A DNA stretch of 9,204 nt, taken from positions 1 to 9,204 of the forward strand of contig DBPV01000011.1 in the NCBI GenBank assembly GCA_002304995.1. The letters are read 5' to 3'. Positions within the stretch are counted from its first letter, which is position 1. Every line of letters starts with the position of its first letter. The notes under the pieces are model-generated. The model was given only the letters and a program-made list of their open reading frames with translations. It was not told the DNA's origin and did not search any database. Below are positions 1 through 7,660 of the stretch, piece after piece. The stretch is from Syntrophaceae bacterium UBA1411. GTDB taxonomy: Bacteria; Desulfobacterota; Syntrophia; Syntrophales; Smithellaceae. Position numbers and translations under genes: made by a program.

Positions 1-3
1 ATG

Positions 4-52
4 GTGGATAGTGAATAGTGGATAGCGGATAGTGAATGGTGAATGGTTGTTG
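4..52. repeat. Degenerate 7-bp tandem repeat
   Basis: Seven consecutive heptamers fit a GTGRATR-type unit: GTGGATA, GTGAATA, GTGGATA, GCGGATA, GTGAATG, GTGAATG and a decayed GTTGTTG. The array may continue beyond the left window edge. It is non-coding as far as can be seen and ends just before a GC-rich double hairpin. Arrays of this kind are variable-copy intergenic repeats; no function is visible. Confidence 0.75.
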
Positions 53-54
53 AT

Positions 55-105
55 GTAGGGCGGACCTTCAGGTCCGCCGGTGGCGGGGCTGAAGCCCCGC
101 CCTAC
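55..105. repeat. REP-like GC-rich double-hairpin element
   Basis: Two adjacent perfect hairpins are visible: GGCGGACC (59-66), loop TTCA, GGTCCGCC (71-78); and GGCGGGGC (82-89), loop TGAA, GCCCCGCC (94-101). The outer ends GTAGGGC (55-61) and GCCCTAC (99-105) are also complementary, so the whole unit can fold as a cloverleaf. This looks like a dispersed REP/MITE-type intergenic repeat. It has no T-tract, so a role as an intrinsic terminator is not supported. It sits about 45 bp before the first ATPase gene and could end upstream transcription or stabilise mRNA, but that is inference. Confidence 0.7.
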
Positions 106-148
106 GTTGATTAGGGAAAGAGAAGATCATTTCTGAAATGAGAGTTCC

Positions 149-856
149 ATGGCTGAAGAAAAAAAACCGATTGTGGAAATTGAGCATCTTTACAAAAGCT
201 ATCACCGGGATTCGCTGGTGGTGCCGGTGCTATACGACATCACGTTTAACATCGCCGCGGGCGAGTTTCTGGCGCTGATGGGGCCGTCGGGGTCGGGAAA
301 GACCACGCTGCTGAACCTGATCGCGGGGATCGACAAGGCCGACTCGGGGCTCATCCGCATCGGCGACATCGACATTACGGACCTGTCCGAGTCGGAGCTC
401 GCCGCCTGGCGAGCCAATTCCGTGGGATTTATTTTTCAGTTCTACAATCTGATTCCCGTGCTCAAGGCCGTGGAAAACGTCGAACTGCCCCTGCATCTGA
501 CGACGCTTGCCAAAAACAAGCGGCGGGAGCATGCCGAGATGGCGCTCGAGATGGTGGGGCTGGGGCACCGGATGGATCACTATCCGGCGGAGATGTCCGG
601 CGGCGAGCAGCAGCGGGTGGCGATTGCCCGCGCCATTGTCACCGATCCCACCATTCTGGTGGCCGATGAGCCCACGGGCGACCTGGACCGGGTGTCCGCC
701 GAGGAGATCCTGTCCATGATGGAGCGGCTCAACCGCGACATGGGCAAAACGATCATCATGGTCACGCATGACCCGCGCGCCGCAGCGCGCGCCGAGACGC
801 TGCGCCATCTGGACAAAGGGTATCTCAACGATGCTGCTTCTCAAAATCCTCTTTAG
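149..856 (+). CDS. ABC transporter ATP-binding protein (LolD/MacB family)
   Basis: This 235-residue cytoplasmic ATPase should power the two FtsX-type permeases encoded directly after it. The full nucleotide-binding domain is present: Walker A GPSGSGKT (residues 45-52), Q-loop Gln97 in FQFYNLIP, signature SGGEQQR (150-156), Walker B ILVADEP (169-175) with Asp173 and Glu174, D-loop GDLD, and switch His207 in MVTHD. The VGFIFQFYNL context and the length are typical of the LolD/MacB/FtsE-like subgroup that works with MacB-type permeases. That subgroup drives periplasmic conformational work (lipoprotein release, extrusion, peptide or drug export) rather than classic transmembrane pumping. The start has only a weak Shine-Dalgarno (TGAGAG, 139-144). 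The 3' end overlaps the next gene by 26 nt, implying translational coupling. Substrate is unknown. The family call is firm; lolD versus macB-type cannot be decided. Confidence 0.95.
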   Translation: MAEEKKPIVEIEHLYKSYHRDSLVVPVLYDITFNIAAGEFLALMGPSGSGKTTLLNLIAGIDKADSGLIRIGDIDITDLSESELAAWRANSVGFIFQFYNLIPVLKAVENVELPLHLTTLAKNKRREHAEMALEMVGLGHRMDHYPAEMSGGEQQRVAIARAIVTDPTILVADEPTGDLDRVSAEEILSMMERLNRDMGKTIIMVTHDPRAAARAETLRHLDKGYLNDAASQNPL

Positions 857-1988
857 AAACGCGTTCCACAACAAACTGCGCAGCGGGCTCACCATTTTGG
901 GAATTGCGGTGGCGATCCTGGCGTTCGGCCTTCTGCGCACGGTGATCAGCTCCTTTTATGCGGGAGTGGAAGCCGCGTCCGCCTCCCGTCTGGTGACGCG
1001 CAACGCCATTTCCATCATCTTCGCGCTGCCCATTTCCTACGCGGAAAAAATCCGCCAGGTGGAAGGCGTTAAAACGGTTTCCTGGGGCAACTGGTTCGGC
1101 GGCATTTACATCGACGAGAAAAATTTCTTTCCGAACTTCTGCGTCGATCCTCCGACCTATTTTGCCCTGTATCCGGAATTCGTCCTCGACGACAAGGCCA
1201 GGAAGGCTTTTCTGTTCGACCGCAAGGGCGCGGTGGCGGGCCGGAAGCTTGCCGCCAAGTACCGCTGGAAAATCGGCGACACCATCACCCTCAAGGGCAC
1301 GATCTATCCGGGCAACTGGGATTTCGTGCTCCGGGGCATTTACCGGGGCCGCGATCAGACCGTCGATGAGACGCAGTTTCTCTTTCACTGGGCGTACCTC
1401 AACGAGGCCGTGAAAAAGATCGCGCCCGCGTTTGCCGACAAGGTCGGGTTTTACATGGTGGGCGTGAAAAACGCCGACGCGGCCGCCGACACGGCGGTGG
1501 CGATCGACCGGATGTTCAAAAATTCGCTTGCCGAGACACTGACCGAAACCGAAAAGGCCTTCAACCTGGGCTTTATCGCGATGAGCGAAGCGATTGTCAC
1601 GGCGATACAAATGGTGTCTTTCGTCATCATTTTGATCATCATGGCCGTGGTCGCCAACACGATGGCCATGACCACGCGCGAGCGCACGGGCGACTTTGCC
1701 ATCATGAAGACGCTGGGCTTCGGCGCCAAGGACATCACGCTGCTGATCTTCGGCGAAGCGCTGGTGCTGACGCTGACCGGCTGTCTTGTCGGCGTTTTGC
1801 TGACGTTTCCGGCGGCGCGCATTTTCGCGGCCGAACTCGCCACCTATTTTCCGATCTTCCTGGTTTCCCGGACGACGATTTATATGGATATCGCCGCCGC
1901 GCTGCTCATGGCCTTTTTCGCGGCGATCATTCCGACGCGCCATGCGATCCGCATCCGGATCGCCGACGGTTTGAGGAGGATCGGCTGA
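831..1988 (+). CDS. FtsX-like ABC transporter permease (first of pair)
   Basis: This 385-residue inner-membrane protein has the MacB/LolC layout. It has one N-terminal membrane helix (about 18-39), a periplasmic domain of roughly 220 residues, and three C-terminal helices (about 257-280, 303-328, 350-368). The cytoplasmic coupling segment after the second helix reads TTRERTGDFAIMKTLGF, a divergent form of the family ExGxLRALG motif. The reading frame is open from 768, but ATG 831 is preferred. It gives the usual short polar MLLLKILFRNAFHNKLRSG lead-in to the first helix, and an AAAGGG ribosome site lies 10 nt upstream (815-820). The gene overlaps the ATPase gene by 26 nt and the next permease by 1 nt (TGATG). 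It probably forms a heterodimer with that second permease, as LolC does with LolE. Substrate is not inferable. Confidence 0.92.
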   Translation: MLLLKILFRNAFHNKLRSGLTILGIAVAILAFGLLRTVISSFYAGVEAASASRLVTRNAISIIFALPISYAEKIRQVEGVKTVSWGNWFGGIYIDEKNFFPNFCVDPPTYFALYPEFVLDDKARKAFLFDRKGAVAGRKLAAKYRWKIGDTITLKGTIYPGNWDFVLRGIYRGRDQTVDETQFLFHWAYLNEAVKKIAPAFADKVGFYMVGVKNADAAADTAVAIDRMFKNSLAETLTETEKAFNLGFIAMSEAIVTAIQMVSFVIILIIMAVVANTMAMTTRERTGDFAIMKTLGFGAKDITLLIFGEALVLTLTGCLVGVLLTFPAARIFAAELATYFPIFLVSRTTIYMDIAAALLMAFFAAIIPTRHAIRIRIADGLRRIG

Positions 1989-3163
1989 TGGCGCTGCCGC
2001 TTTCCTACAGCATCCGCAATCTCTGGCGGCGACGGCTGACGACGATTCTCACGGTGGCCGGCATGGCGCTGGTGGTGTTCGTGTTTGCCGCGGTGCTGAT
2101 GATGGCGGCCGGCCTGCAGAAGACGCTGGTGGAAACCGGTTCGGCCCAAAACGTGGTCGTGGTGCGCAAGGGCTCCCAGTCCGAAGTCATGAGCGCAATC
2201 GAGCGCCGATACGCCGCCATCGTCGAAATGCTGCCGCAGGTGGCCGCGGGCGACGCCGGGCGGCCGTTTTTCGCCAGGGAAGTGGTGGTTCTGATCGCGC
2301 TCAAAAAGCAGGGCGAGGAAAAGGCGTCGAGCCACTCCAATGTCGTGGTGCGCGGCGTGGAGTCCCGGTCGATACCGCTGAGGCGTCAGATCCGGCTCGC
2401 GGCCGGCCGCCTGCCGCGCCCCGGGTCGCTGGAGATCCTGGTCGGCAACAGCATTGCCCAGCGCTTTTCAGGCGTTGGGCTTAACGAGACGGTGAACTGG
2501 GGAGGCCGGACCTGGACGGTGGTGGGAATCTTTGACGCGGGCAACACGGGATTTGCCTCCGAAATCTGGGGCGATGTGGATCAGGTGATGCAGGCGTTTC
2601 GGCGCCCCGTGTATTCGTCGCTGATTTTCCGCCTCAAAACGCCCGATGCTTTTGACGCGGTGAAGACCGCCATTGAAAACGATCCCCGGTTTCCGCTGGA
2701 GGCCCGGCGCGAAACGCAGTATTACGCGGATCAGTCGGCCATGATGGCCAAGTTCCTGCGGATCCTGGGCACGACGCTGACGATCGTCTTTTCCATCGGC
2801 GCGATCATCGGCGCGATGATCACCATGTATTCCGCCGTCGCCAACCGCACGGCGGAAATCGGCACGCTGCGCGCGCTGGGATTCCGCCGCCGCAACATTC
2901 TGCTGGCGTTTCTCACGGAGTCCCTGCTCCTGGGATTTCTGGGCGGAGCGATCGGCTTGTTTTTCGCGTCGTTCATGCAGTGGATGACGATCTCCACGGT
3001 GAACTTTCAGACGTTTTCCGAGCTGGCGTTTCGCTTCACGCTGACGCCCGGCATCGTCGCGGAGTCGATGACCTTCGCGCTGCTCATGGGATTTCTGGGC
3101 GGCATGCTGCCGGCGCTGCGCGCCTCGCGGCTGAAGATTGTGGATGCCCTCCGGTCCGTGTGA
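1988..3163 (+). CDS. FtsX-like ABC transporter permease (second of pair)
   Basis: This 391-residue inner-membrane protein has the same topology as its upstream neighbour. It has a first helix at about 18-41, a periplasmic MacB_PCD-type domain to about residue 255, then helices near 260-282, 306-330 and 357-377. It carries the canonical coupling motif AEIGTLRALGFRRRNI (289-304) and ends with the typical LRASRLKIVDALR segment. The start ATG shares its A with the previous TGA. A strong GAGGAGGA site (1973-1980) precedes it with 7 nt spacing, so the start is well supported. The N-terminal lead NLWRRRLTTILTVAGMALVV is typical of the family. It most likely pairs with the preceding permease and the ATPase as a 1:1:2 complex. 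The two permeases are clearly divergent in sequence rather than a recent duplication. Confidence 0.93.
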   Translation: MALPLSYSIRNLWRRRLTTILTVAGMALVVFVFAAVLMMAAGLQKTLVETGSAQNVVVVRKGSQSEVMSAIERRYAAIVEMLPQVAAGDAGRPFFAREVVVLIALKKQGEEKASSHSNVVVRGVESRSIPLRRQIRLAAGRLPRPGSLEILVGNSIAQRFSGVGLNETVNWGGRTWTVVGIFDAGNTGFASEIWGDVDQVMQAFRRPVYSSLIFRLKTPDAFDAVKTAIENDPRFPLEARRETQYYADQSAMMAKFLRILGTTLTIVFSIGAIIGAMITMYSAVANRTAEIGTLRALGFRRRNILLAFLTESLLLGFLGGAIGLFFASFMQWMTISTVNFQTFSELAFRFTLTPGIVAESMTFALLMGFLGGMLPALRASRLKIVDALRSV

Positions 3164-3191
3164 CCGGCGGCGAAAGGCATTGGGACGAAGA

Positions 3192-3208
3192 CCCCCGGCG
3201 TTCGGGGG
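3192..3208 (+). other. Intercistronic hairpin
   Basis: CCCCCG (3192-3197), loop GCGTT, CGGGGG (3203-3208) forms a perfect 6-bp GC stem between the second permease and the secreted-protein gene. No T-run follows and the next ribosome site starts 7 nt later. An mRNA-processing or translation-modulating stem is therefore more likely than a terminator. Confidence 0.4.
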
Positions 3209-3228
3209 ATCAGGAAAGGAGGATGACC

Positions 3229-4065
3229 ATGCGGACGGAAGGTAAGAAAATCGAATGGATTGTTTTCCTGGCGGTGATTGCGGCGCTGTCTTTTCTGCGG
3301 CTCGGTTTTGCCGCCGCGGAAGAAGCCCGGGTCACCACCGACAAGAATGTGTACCGCTTCGGTGAACCGGTGTACGTGACGTTTTTCAACGCTCCCGGTC
3401 TGGATCGCGACTGGATCTGCATTGTGGGGGCGGACGCTCCGGAAACTGCGGGCGGAGATTATCAGTACCTGCCCAAAGACGTGCGCGAGGGCATGCTGAC
3501 CTTCGCGACGCCCGCGCCGGGCCAATACGAAGTCCGGGCCTATTACCATTACAGCGCGAAGGGCTACGTCGCGGCAGCCCGCCATGCCTTTACGGTGGAG
3601 AGCTCTCCCGCGTATGAAAAAGTCCGGGCGGACGAGGCGGCGCGGTTCGAAAGACCGGCCGATCCCGCCAATGCCCTGGAGGCGGGCGCGGGAAAGGACG
3701 GAGGGATCGTTTATCTCTTCCGGAGATCGCAGGCCGCCTCCAACCGCGTCGACGCCGAAGTCCGGGCCGACGGCAAGGCGATCGCGGTGATGCCGCATTC
3801 GACCTTTCTCGTCCTGCCGGTTGCGGCCGGCGACGTTGCCCTTTCCCCGGGCGCGCTTTCGACCTACAACAATCAGCAAAACAAAAAGGAAGAGGTCTGG
3901 ACCCTGGAGCGGGGCGAGGCGGCGCTCAAAATCAAGGCGGGATACGTTTACTACGTGCAACTGACCGTGTCCTACCGCGCCGGCTACGGAGCAAGGATGG
4001 AGCTTGTGCCGCACGGGGAAGGCGCCGCTATCATCGCCGGGGACCGGTTGAAGAGTCTCAGGTAA
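3229..4065 (+). CDS. Secreted periplasmic protein with C-terminal DUF2846-like domain
   Basis: This 278-residue exported protein has no recognised enzyme motif. It begins with a type I signal peptide: basic MRTEGKK, hydrophobic stretch 10-29, and AAA|EE cleavage near residue 30. There is no lipobox Cys. Residues about 33-124 look like an Ig-like beta-sandwich (YRFGEPVYVTF, DWICIVG, PGQYEVRAYYHY, FTVESS). Residues about 157-275 resemble DUF2846: GIVYLFRRSQ, DGKAIAVMPHSTFLVLPV, then AGYVYYVQL near the end. In-frame ATGs lie at 3223 and 3229. AAAGGAGG (3215-3222) abuts the first and is 6 nt from the second, so 3229 is chosen. The longer open frame back to 2980 overlaps the permease and is not used. 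It lies 65 nt after the permease gene and is probably cotranscribed. It may be a periplasmic accessory of the exporter; that link rests on position only. Confidence 0.85.
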   Translation: MRTEGKKIEWIVFLAVIAALSFLRLGFAAAEEARVTTDKNVYRFGEPVYVTFFNAPGLDRDWICIVGADAPETAGGDYQYLPKDVREGMLTFATPAPGQYEVRAYYHYSAKGYVAAARHAFTVESSPAYEKVRADEAARFERPADPANALEAGAGKDGGIVYLFRRSQAASNRVDAEVRADGKAIAVMPHSTFLVLPVAAGDVALSPGALSTYNNQQNKKEEVWTLERGEAALKIKAGYVYYVQLTVSYRAGYGARMELVPHGEGAAIIAGDRLKSLR

Positions 4066-4066
4066 C

Positions 4067-4137
4067 GGCGCTTCGGGCGCCCGCGCGCTAAAACCGTTGC
4101 CGGGGCGGCGGCGCTGAATGGCCCCAAGGCCGGGGCC
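4067..4137. terminator. GC-rich hairpins in the convergent intergenic gap
   Basis: The 77-nt gap between the two converging operons holds two hairpins: GGCGC (4067-4071), loop TTCGG, GCGCC (4077-4081); and GGCCCC (4120-4125), loop AAGGCC, GGGGCC (4132-4137). Either could serve both strands, but neither is followed by a good T-tract. Bidirectional termination is therefore inferred mainly from position. Confidence 0.35.
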
Positions 4138-4142
4138 GGGCG

Positions 4143-6725
4143 TCAATCGTAGGACAGGGCTTCGACAATATTGGTTTTCGCGGCCCGCCGCGCGGGAATG
4201 ATTCCGGCCAGGGCGGCGAGCCCCGTCGAAAGCAGGAGCGCCCAGATGATGGACGTGAGCGGCAGGTAGTACTGCGCGGAGCCCCAGTTGGTGACGAAAA
4301 ATCCTTCCAGGTTGAGCCAGCCCGCCACAATGCCGGCGACGGAGCCGAGGAGGCCTCCGGCCAGTCCCATCAGCGCGGACTCCAGGACGACGACGCCGTA
4401 TATCTGTCTTTTGAGCATGCCGACGGCGCGCAGGACGCCGATTTCCCGCGTTCTTTCCATCACGGAGGCCAGAAGCGCCACAATGATGCCCAGGCAGGCG
4501 ATGAGCAGCGTGATGACGTTGAGCGCGTAGTTCAGGAAAAACGTCCTGTCCAGAACCTTGCGGATCTCCCTTTTGAATTCCAGCGCGGACACCACGTACA
4601 GGCCGCTTTTTTCGCTCAGGTGGCGCTGAATGTCGCTGCGCACGGCCTCGATCTTTGCGCCCGGCGCGAGAATCACGAAAAACGCGTTGCAGAGCCTGTC
4701 GCCCCAGTGGCGCTGATAGGTCTCGATGTCCATGCCGATCACGCCGCTGTCGCTGGTGTAGTCCACCACGATTTTGGCGACGCGGAAAGCCGCCAGGCCC
4801 GCGGGCGTCGGCAGATTCAGCATATCTCCCTTTTGAACCTTGAAGATCGCCGCGAACGTTTCATTAACCACGACCATATTGGCGCCCGCCGGTTCTGTGC
4901 TTCCGGCGGGAGCCCCTTTTTTGCCGCGTTCCCGCCGCTCGGGATAAAGCGCCAGTCTGGAGGCGGAAATGAATACTTTTCTGCCGGAATAGTTGATGAA
5001 CGCCTTGCGCCACGGAATGATCGATGCGACGCCGGGGACTTCTTTCAGCCGGGGGACCATGTCCACCGGCAGGGGAATGGCCTGGGCGTTGATGCTGACG
5101 CTGGGATGGCTGGCGGTAATCAGAATGTCCGCCTTGACGATGGCGTCCAACCACTGCAGCACGGACGACCGGACGCTGTGAACGTATCCCGAACTGGCGA
5201 CAAAAACCGCAATTCCGAAAAAGACGGCCGCCACCGCCACGGCGTTGCGCGTCAGATTTTTCCGGAGATTGAGCCCCGCCAGCCGTCCGGCCGCGCCGAG
5301 GATTCGGGAAAAGAAACGGTTGAAAACCGAAACGAATCCCTTCAGAAAGGCCGGGGTGAAAAGCGAGATGCCGACGGCAAAGACGAGCTGGGCGCCGATG
5401 AGCAGGGCCTTGTGTTTGGCAATCGGTGAATCGCCCGCCAGTTCATAAAAGGCAAAAACCAGCAGGCTCATAATGAGGCAGGAAATGCCGAAAATGTTCA
5501 GCCGCCGCGACGTGAAAAACGTTTCCTCGGCGTAGGGGACGGAACGGATGGCCGACGCGGGCGAAATGCGCGTGCTGGTCCGCGCCGGAAACAGGGCCGC
5601 CAGCAGACTGGCCAGAAGGCCGCTCGCAAATCCGACCACCGGATAAAAGCCGGTGAGCTGGAGGGTTGTCGCCGCGGAGCGCACGTAAAACATCGAAACG
5701 AAGTTGCTCAGGCCTTTCACGAGGGAACTGGCCAGAAAAAGACCGAGGGCGACGCCCAGCGCGGAAGCGATGAGGGCCATGACCAGCGTCTCTCCCAGAA
5801 ACAAGAGGAGAATTTCCTTGCGCCGCGCGCCCAGCGCCCGCAGAATGCCGATTTCCCGGCGGCGGTGCACCACGGAAATGGACACCGCGTTGTAGATGAG
5901 GTACATGCCGACAAAGATGGCCAGATAGCTGATGACGTCGAGATTGTCCTGAAACCGGGCAAGCATGTCGGCCACCTGTTTGGAGCGCCCCGACGGCGTG
6001 TCCACCGTGTACCCCTGGGGCAGCGCGGCCGCGACGGCCTTTTTGACCTTTTCCAGGTCTTCGCCGGGGCGCACGCTGACATCGATCCGGTCGACCCGCC
6101 CTTCTTTGCCGAACGCCATCTGCGCGGCGTAAATATCCATCACCGCCAGATTGCCGCCCATCGCCTTGGCCGGCCCTTCGGGATTGAGAATGCCCCGGAT
6201 CTGAAACGTCCGGGTGCCGTCCACCGTCTGCACCTGGATCTTCTGGTCGATCTTAAAGCCTTCCCGCTCGGCCATGGCTCTGGTGACCAGGATGGAATCG
6301 GGCCGGGCCAGAAACAGGAGCGGATCGGGAATGTCGGCGCTGTCGCCGGTCAGACTGTATTCGCGCATCTGCGCGTCCACCAAAACGTCCACGCCCAGGA
6401 TCATCACCGAGCGCTCCTTGCCGGAGACGAACATGCCGTCGGCTTCGATCACCGGAACGGCGTACTCCACGCCGGGCACATCCTGGACTTTCTCCACGAG
6501 CGACTCGGGAAAACCCGACTGCGCGCCGGTGATCTGAATCTGCGCCTTGCCGGTGACCTGATTGAAGGAATCGGTGAGGGACGCCAGAATGCTTCGGTTG
6601 ACCGTGCCGATGGAAACGATGGCGGCCACGCCCAGGCAGATGCCGGCGATGGCCATGAAGGTTTGCCCCTTGCGCAGTCTCAGGTGCTGCAGGCTGATGT
6701 GGCGAATCAGGTTCCAGACATTCAT
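4143..6725 (-). CDS. Large two-module FtsX-like ABC permease (YbbP-like)
   Basis: This 860-residue inner-membrane permease contains two complete FtsX modules in one chain, so it should not need a second permease. The N-terminal helix (about 22-42) is followed by a periplasmic domain (45-262) and helices near 264-286, 306-333 and 362-381. Two extra linking helices follow near 411-429 and 438-461. The second half has a helix at 493-513, a periplasmic domain (515-725), and helices near 731-754, 776-803 and 824-844. That is about ten helices, the layout of YbbP-type proteins. Each half has a canonical coupling motif, REIGILRALGARRKEI (290-305) and REIGVLRAVGMLKRQI (760-775). The start ATG overlaps the stop of the ATPase gene by 4 nt (ATGA), and no separate Shine-Dalgarno is obvious, so translation is probably coupled. 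Substrate is unknown. Related systems act on lipids, lipoproteins or peptides. Confidence 0.93.
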   Translation of the reverse strand: MNVWNLIRHISLQHLRLRKGQTFMAIAGICLGVAAIVSIGTVNRSILASLTDSFNQVTGKAQIQITGAQSGFPESLVEKVQDVPGVEYAVPVIEADGMFVSGKERSVMILGVDVLVDAQMREYSLTGDSADIPDPLLFLARPDSILVTRAMAEREGFKIDQKIQVQTVDGTRTFQIRGILNPEGPAKAMGGNLAVMDIYAAQMAFGKEGRVDRIDVSVRPGEDLEKVKKAVAAALPQGYTVDTPSGRSKQVADMLARFQDNLDVISYLAIFVGMYLIYNAVSISVVHRRREIGILRALGARRKEILLLFLGETLVMALIASALGVALGLFLASSLVKGLSNFVSMFYVRSAATTLQLTGFYPVVGFASGLLASLLAALFPARTSTRISPASAIRSVPYAEETFFTSRRLNIFGISCLIMSLLVFAFYELAGDSPIAKHKALLIGAQLVFAVGISLFTPAFLKGFVSVFNRFFSRILGAAGRLAGLNLRKNLTRNAVAVAAVFFGIAVFVASSGYVHSVRSSVLQWLDAIVKADILITASHPSVSINAQAIPLPVDMVPRLKEVPGVASIIPWRKAFINYSGRKVFISASRLALYPERRERGKKGAPAGSTEPAGANMVVVNETFAAIFKVQKGDMLNLPTPAGLAAFRVAKIVVDYTSDSGVIGMDIETYQRHWGDRLCNAFFVILAPGAKIEAVRSDIQRHLSEKSGLYVVSALEFKREIRKVLDRTFFLNYALNVITLLIACLGIIVALLASVMERTREIGVLRAVGMLKRQIYGVVVLESALMGLAGGLLGSVAGIVAGWLNLEGFFVTNWGSAQYYLPLTSIIWALLLSTGLAALAGIIPARRAAKTNIVEALSYD

Positions 6726-7411
6726 GAAGCGCGCCCGGAAACGGCGATGTCTTCGATGATGCCGCCGTCCTTGAGTTTGATGATGCGTTCGCCGTAGGAA
6801 GCGGCTCTGGCGTCATGGGTGACCATGACGACCGTCTGGCCGGCGCGGTGGAGGGTTTGCAGCAAGCCCAGGATCTCTTCGCTGATGTGCGAATCCAGGT
6901 TGCCCGTCGGCTCGTCGGCCAGCAGAACCGCGGGGTCCGTGACCAGCGCCCGCGCAATGGCGACCCGCTGCATTTCGCCGCCCGAAAGCTGTTCGGGGCG
7001 GTGTTTCGTCCGCGCCCCGAGACCGACGCGTTCAAGCAGGCCGACGGTCTTGTTCCGGATTTGCGCAAACGGAACGCCGTCGAGCAAAAGCGGCAGCGCC
7101 ACGTTTTCCTCCGCGGTCAAAATGGGCAGCAGGTTGAAAAACTGAAAAACAAAACCGACCTTGCGGCGGCGGATCAGCGTGAGCGCGTCGTCCGAAATGC
7201 CGTGCAGCGGACTGCCGTCGATGAAGATTTCCCCTTCGTTGGGCTGATCCAGCCCGCCGATGAGGTTTAAAAGCGTGCTCTTGCCGGAACCGGACGCTCC
7301 CATGATGGACAGAAACTCGCCTTGTTCCAATTTGAAGGAAACATCCGAAAGCGCCCGGATTTCTCTCTTTCCCTGAAGATAGATTTTGCTCACATGCCGG
7401 ACATCAATCAT
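6722..7411 (-). CDS. ABC transporter ATP-binding protein (LolD/YbbA/MacB family)
   Basis: This 229-residue cytoplasmic ATPase partners the large permease that overlaps its end. Motifs are complete: Walker A GASGSGKS (38-45), Q-loop Gln90 in FVFQFFNLLP, signature LSGGEMQR (142-149), Walker B VLLADEP (162-168) with Asp166 and Glu167, D-loop GNLD, and switch His199 in MVTHD. The start ATG is supported by AAAGGA (7422-7417) with 5 nt spacing and by the N-terminus MIDVRHVSKIY typical of the family. It is the first gene of a two-gene operon with a strong promoter about 50 bp upstream. It is a paralogue of the first ATPase in the window but clearly distinct (ASGSGKS versus PSGSGKT, GNLD versus GDLD), so the two exporters are separate systems. 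Confidence 0.95.
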   Translation of the reverse strand: MIDVRHVSKIYLQGKREIRALSDVSFKLEQGEFLSIMGASGSGKSTLLNLIGGLDQPNEGEIFIDGSPLHGISDDALTLIRRRKVGFVFQFFNLLPILTAEENVALPLLLDGVPFAQIRNKTVGLLERVGLGARTKHRPEQLSGGEMQRVAIARALVTDPAVLLADEPTGNLDSHISEEILGLLQTLHRAGQTVVMVTHDARAASYGERIIKLKDGGIIEDIAVSGRAS

Positions 7412-7462
7412 GACGATCCTTTGAAATGAATATTTTGCCGCAACCGGACTTCCCGGCGAAAG

Positions 7463-7491
7463 AATATAGAGAAGTGCGGCGGGACTGTCAA
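7463..7491 (-). promoter_or_regulatory. Sigma70-type promoter of the second exporter operon
   Basis: On the minus strand a perfect -35 TTGACA (7491-7486) is followed by a 17-bp spacer and the -10 TATATT (7468-7463), which matches five of six consensus bases. A transcript would start near 7456, giving a leader of about 45 nt before the ATPase start at 7411. Position, strand and spacing all agree, so this is likely the operon's main promoter. Confidence 0.8.
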
Positions 7492-7537
7492 TTACATTTC
7501 TCCGGGCTGACCGTGCCCAAAGGCAGCAGGCGGATTG

Positions 7538-7559
7538 TCAAAGAATTTGACTCAGTCAA
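7538..7559. promoter_or_regulatory. Overlapping palindromes, candidate operator
   Basis: Two overlapping palindromes share a TTGA half-site: TCAAA-GAA-TTTGA (7538-7550) and TTGACT-C-AGTCAA (7547-7559). The cluster starts about 46 bp upstream of the -35 of the exporter promoter, a position suited to an activator or a distal operator. The 13-bp element looks like a dimeric helix-turn-helix regulator site. No regulator gene is in the window. Confidence 0.4.
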
Positions 7560-7660
7560 TCTGTTGAACGGATTATTTTTTCTTCATTCCGATCATTGGG
7601 GGTAATATTTCTCCTGAAACCCCGAGGCCATATGGAGGTTATGAGCAGGACTCCATTAAG

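Larger units (their letters stand above)
7412..7660. other. Non-coding interval between exporter operon and cassette array
   Basis: This stretch holds the exporter promoter and a palindrome cluster, described separately. The part from 7560 to 7660 shows no convincing gene. A 61-codon plus-strand frame from 7596 runs through the attC-like site and into the toxin gene, so it is not credible. Composition changes here from the GC-rich exporter genes to the AT-richer cassette DNA. Confidence 0.6.

Noticed and set aside
4..105. CRISPR array
   Set aside because: The heptads are contiguous without spacers and the hairpins are two different sequences, so no repeat-spacer structure exists.
768..830. 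Upstream extension of the first permease to the ATG at 768
   Set aside because: The extra 21 residues are Arg-rich and out of character for the family. They would overlap the ATPase gene by 89 nt, and ATG 831 has a ribosome site and a standard N-terminus.
230..1943. Long minus-strand frames opposite the first ATPase and permease
   Set aside because: Shadow frames with low-complexity His/Arg-rich translation and no domain pattern.
2980..3228. Upstream extension of the secreted-protein gene to 2980
   Set aside because: It runs in another frame over the permease C-terminus and would bury the signal peptide internally. A strong AAAGGAGG sits 6 nt before ATG 3229.
4620..6797. Long plus-strand frames opposite the double permease (4620-5429, 5865-6797)
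   Set aside because: His/Arg/Gly-rich translations are typical antisense shadows in GC-rich DNA; the minus-strand permease has full family structure.
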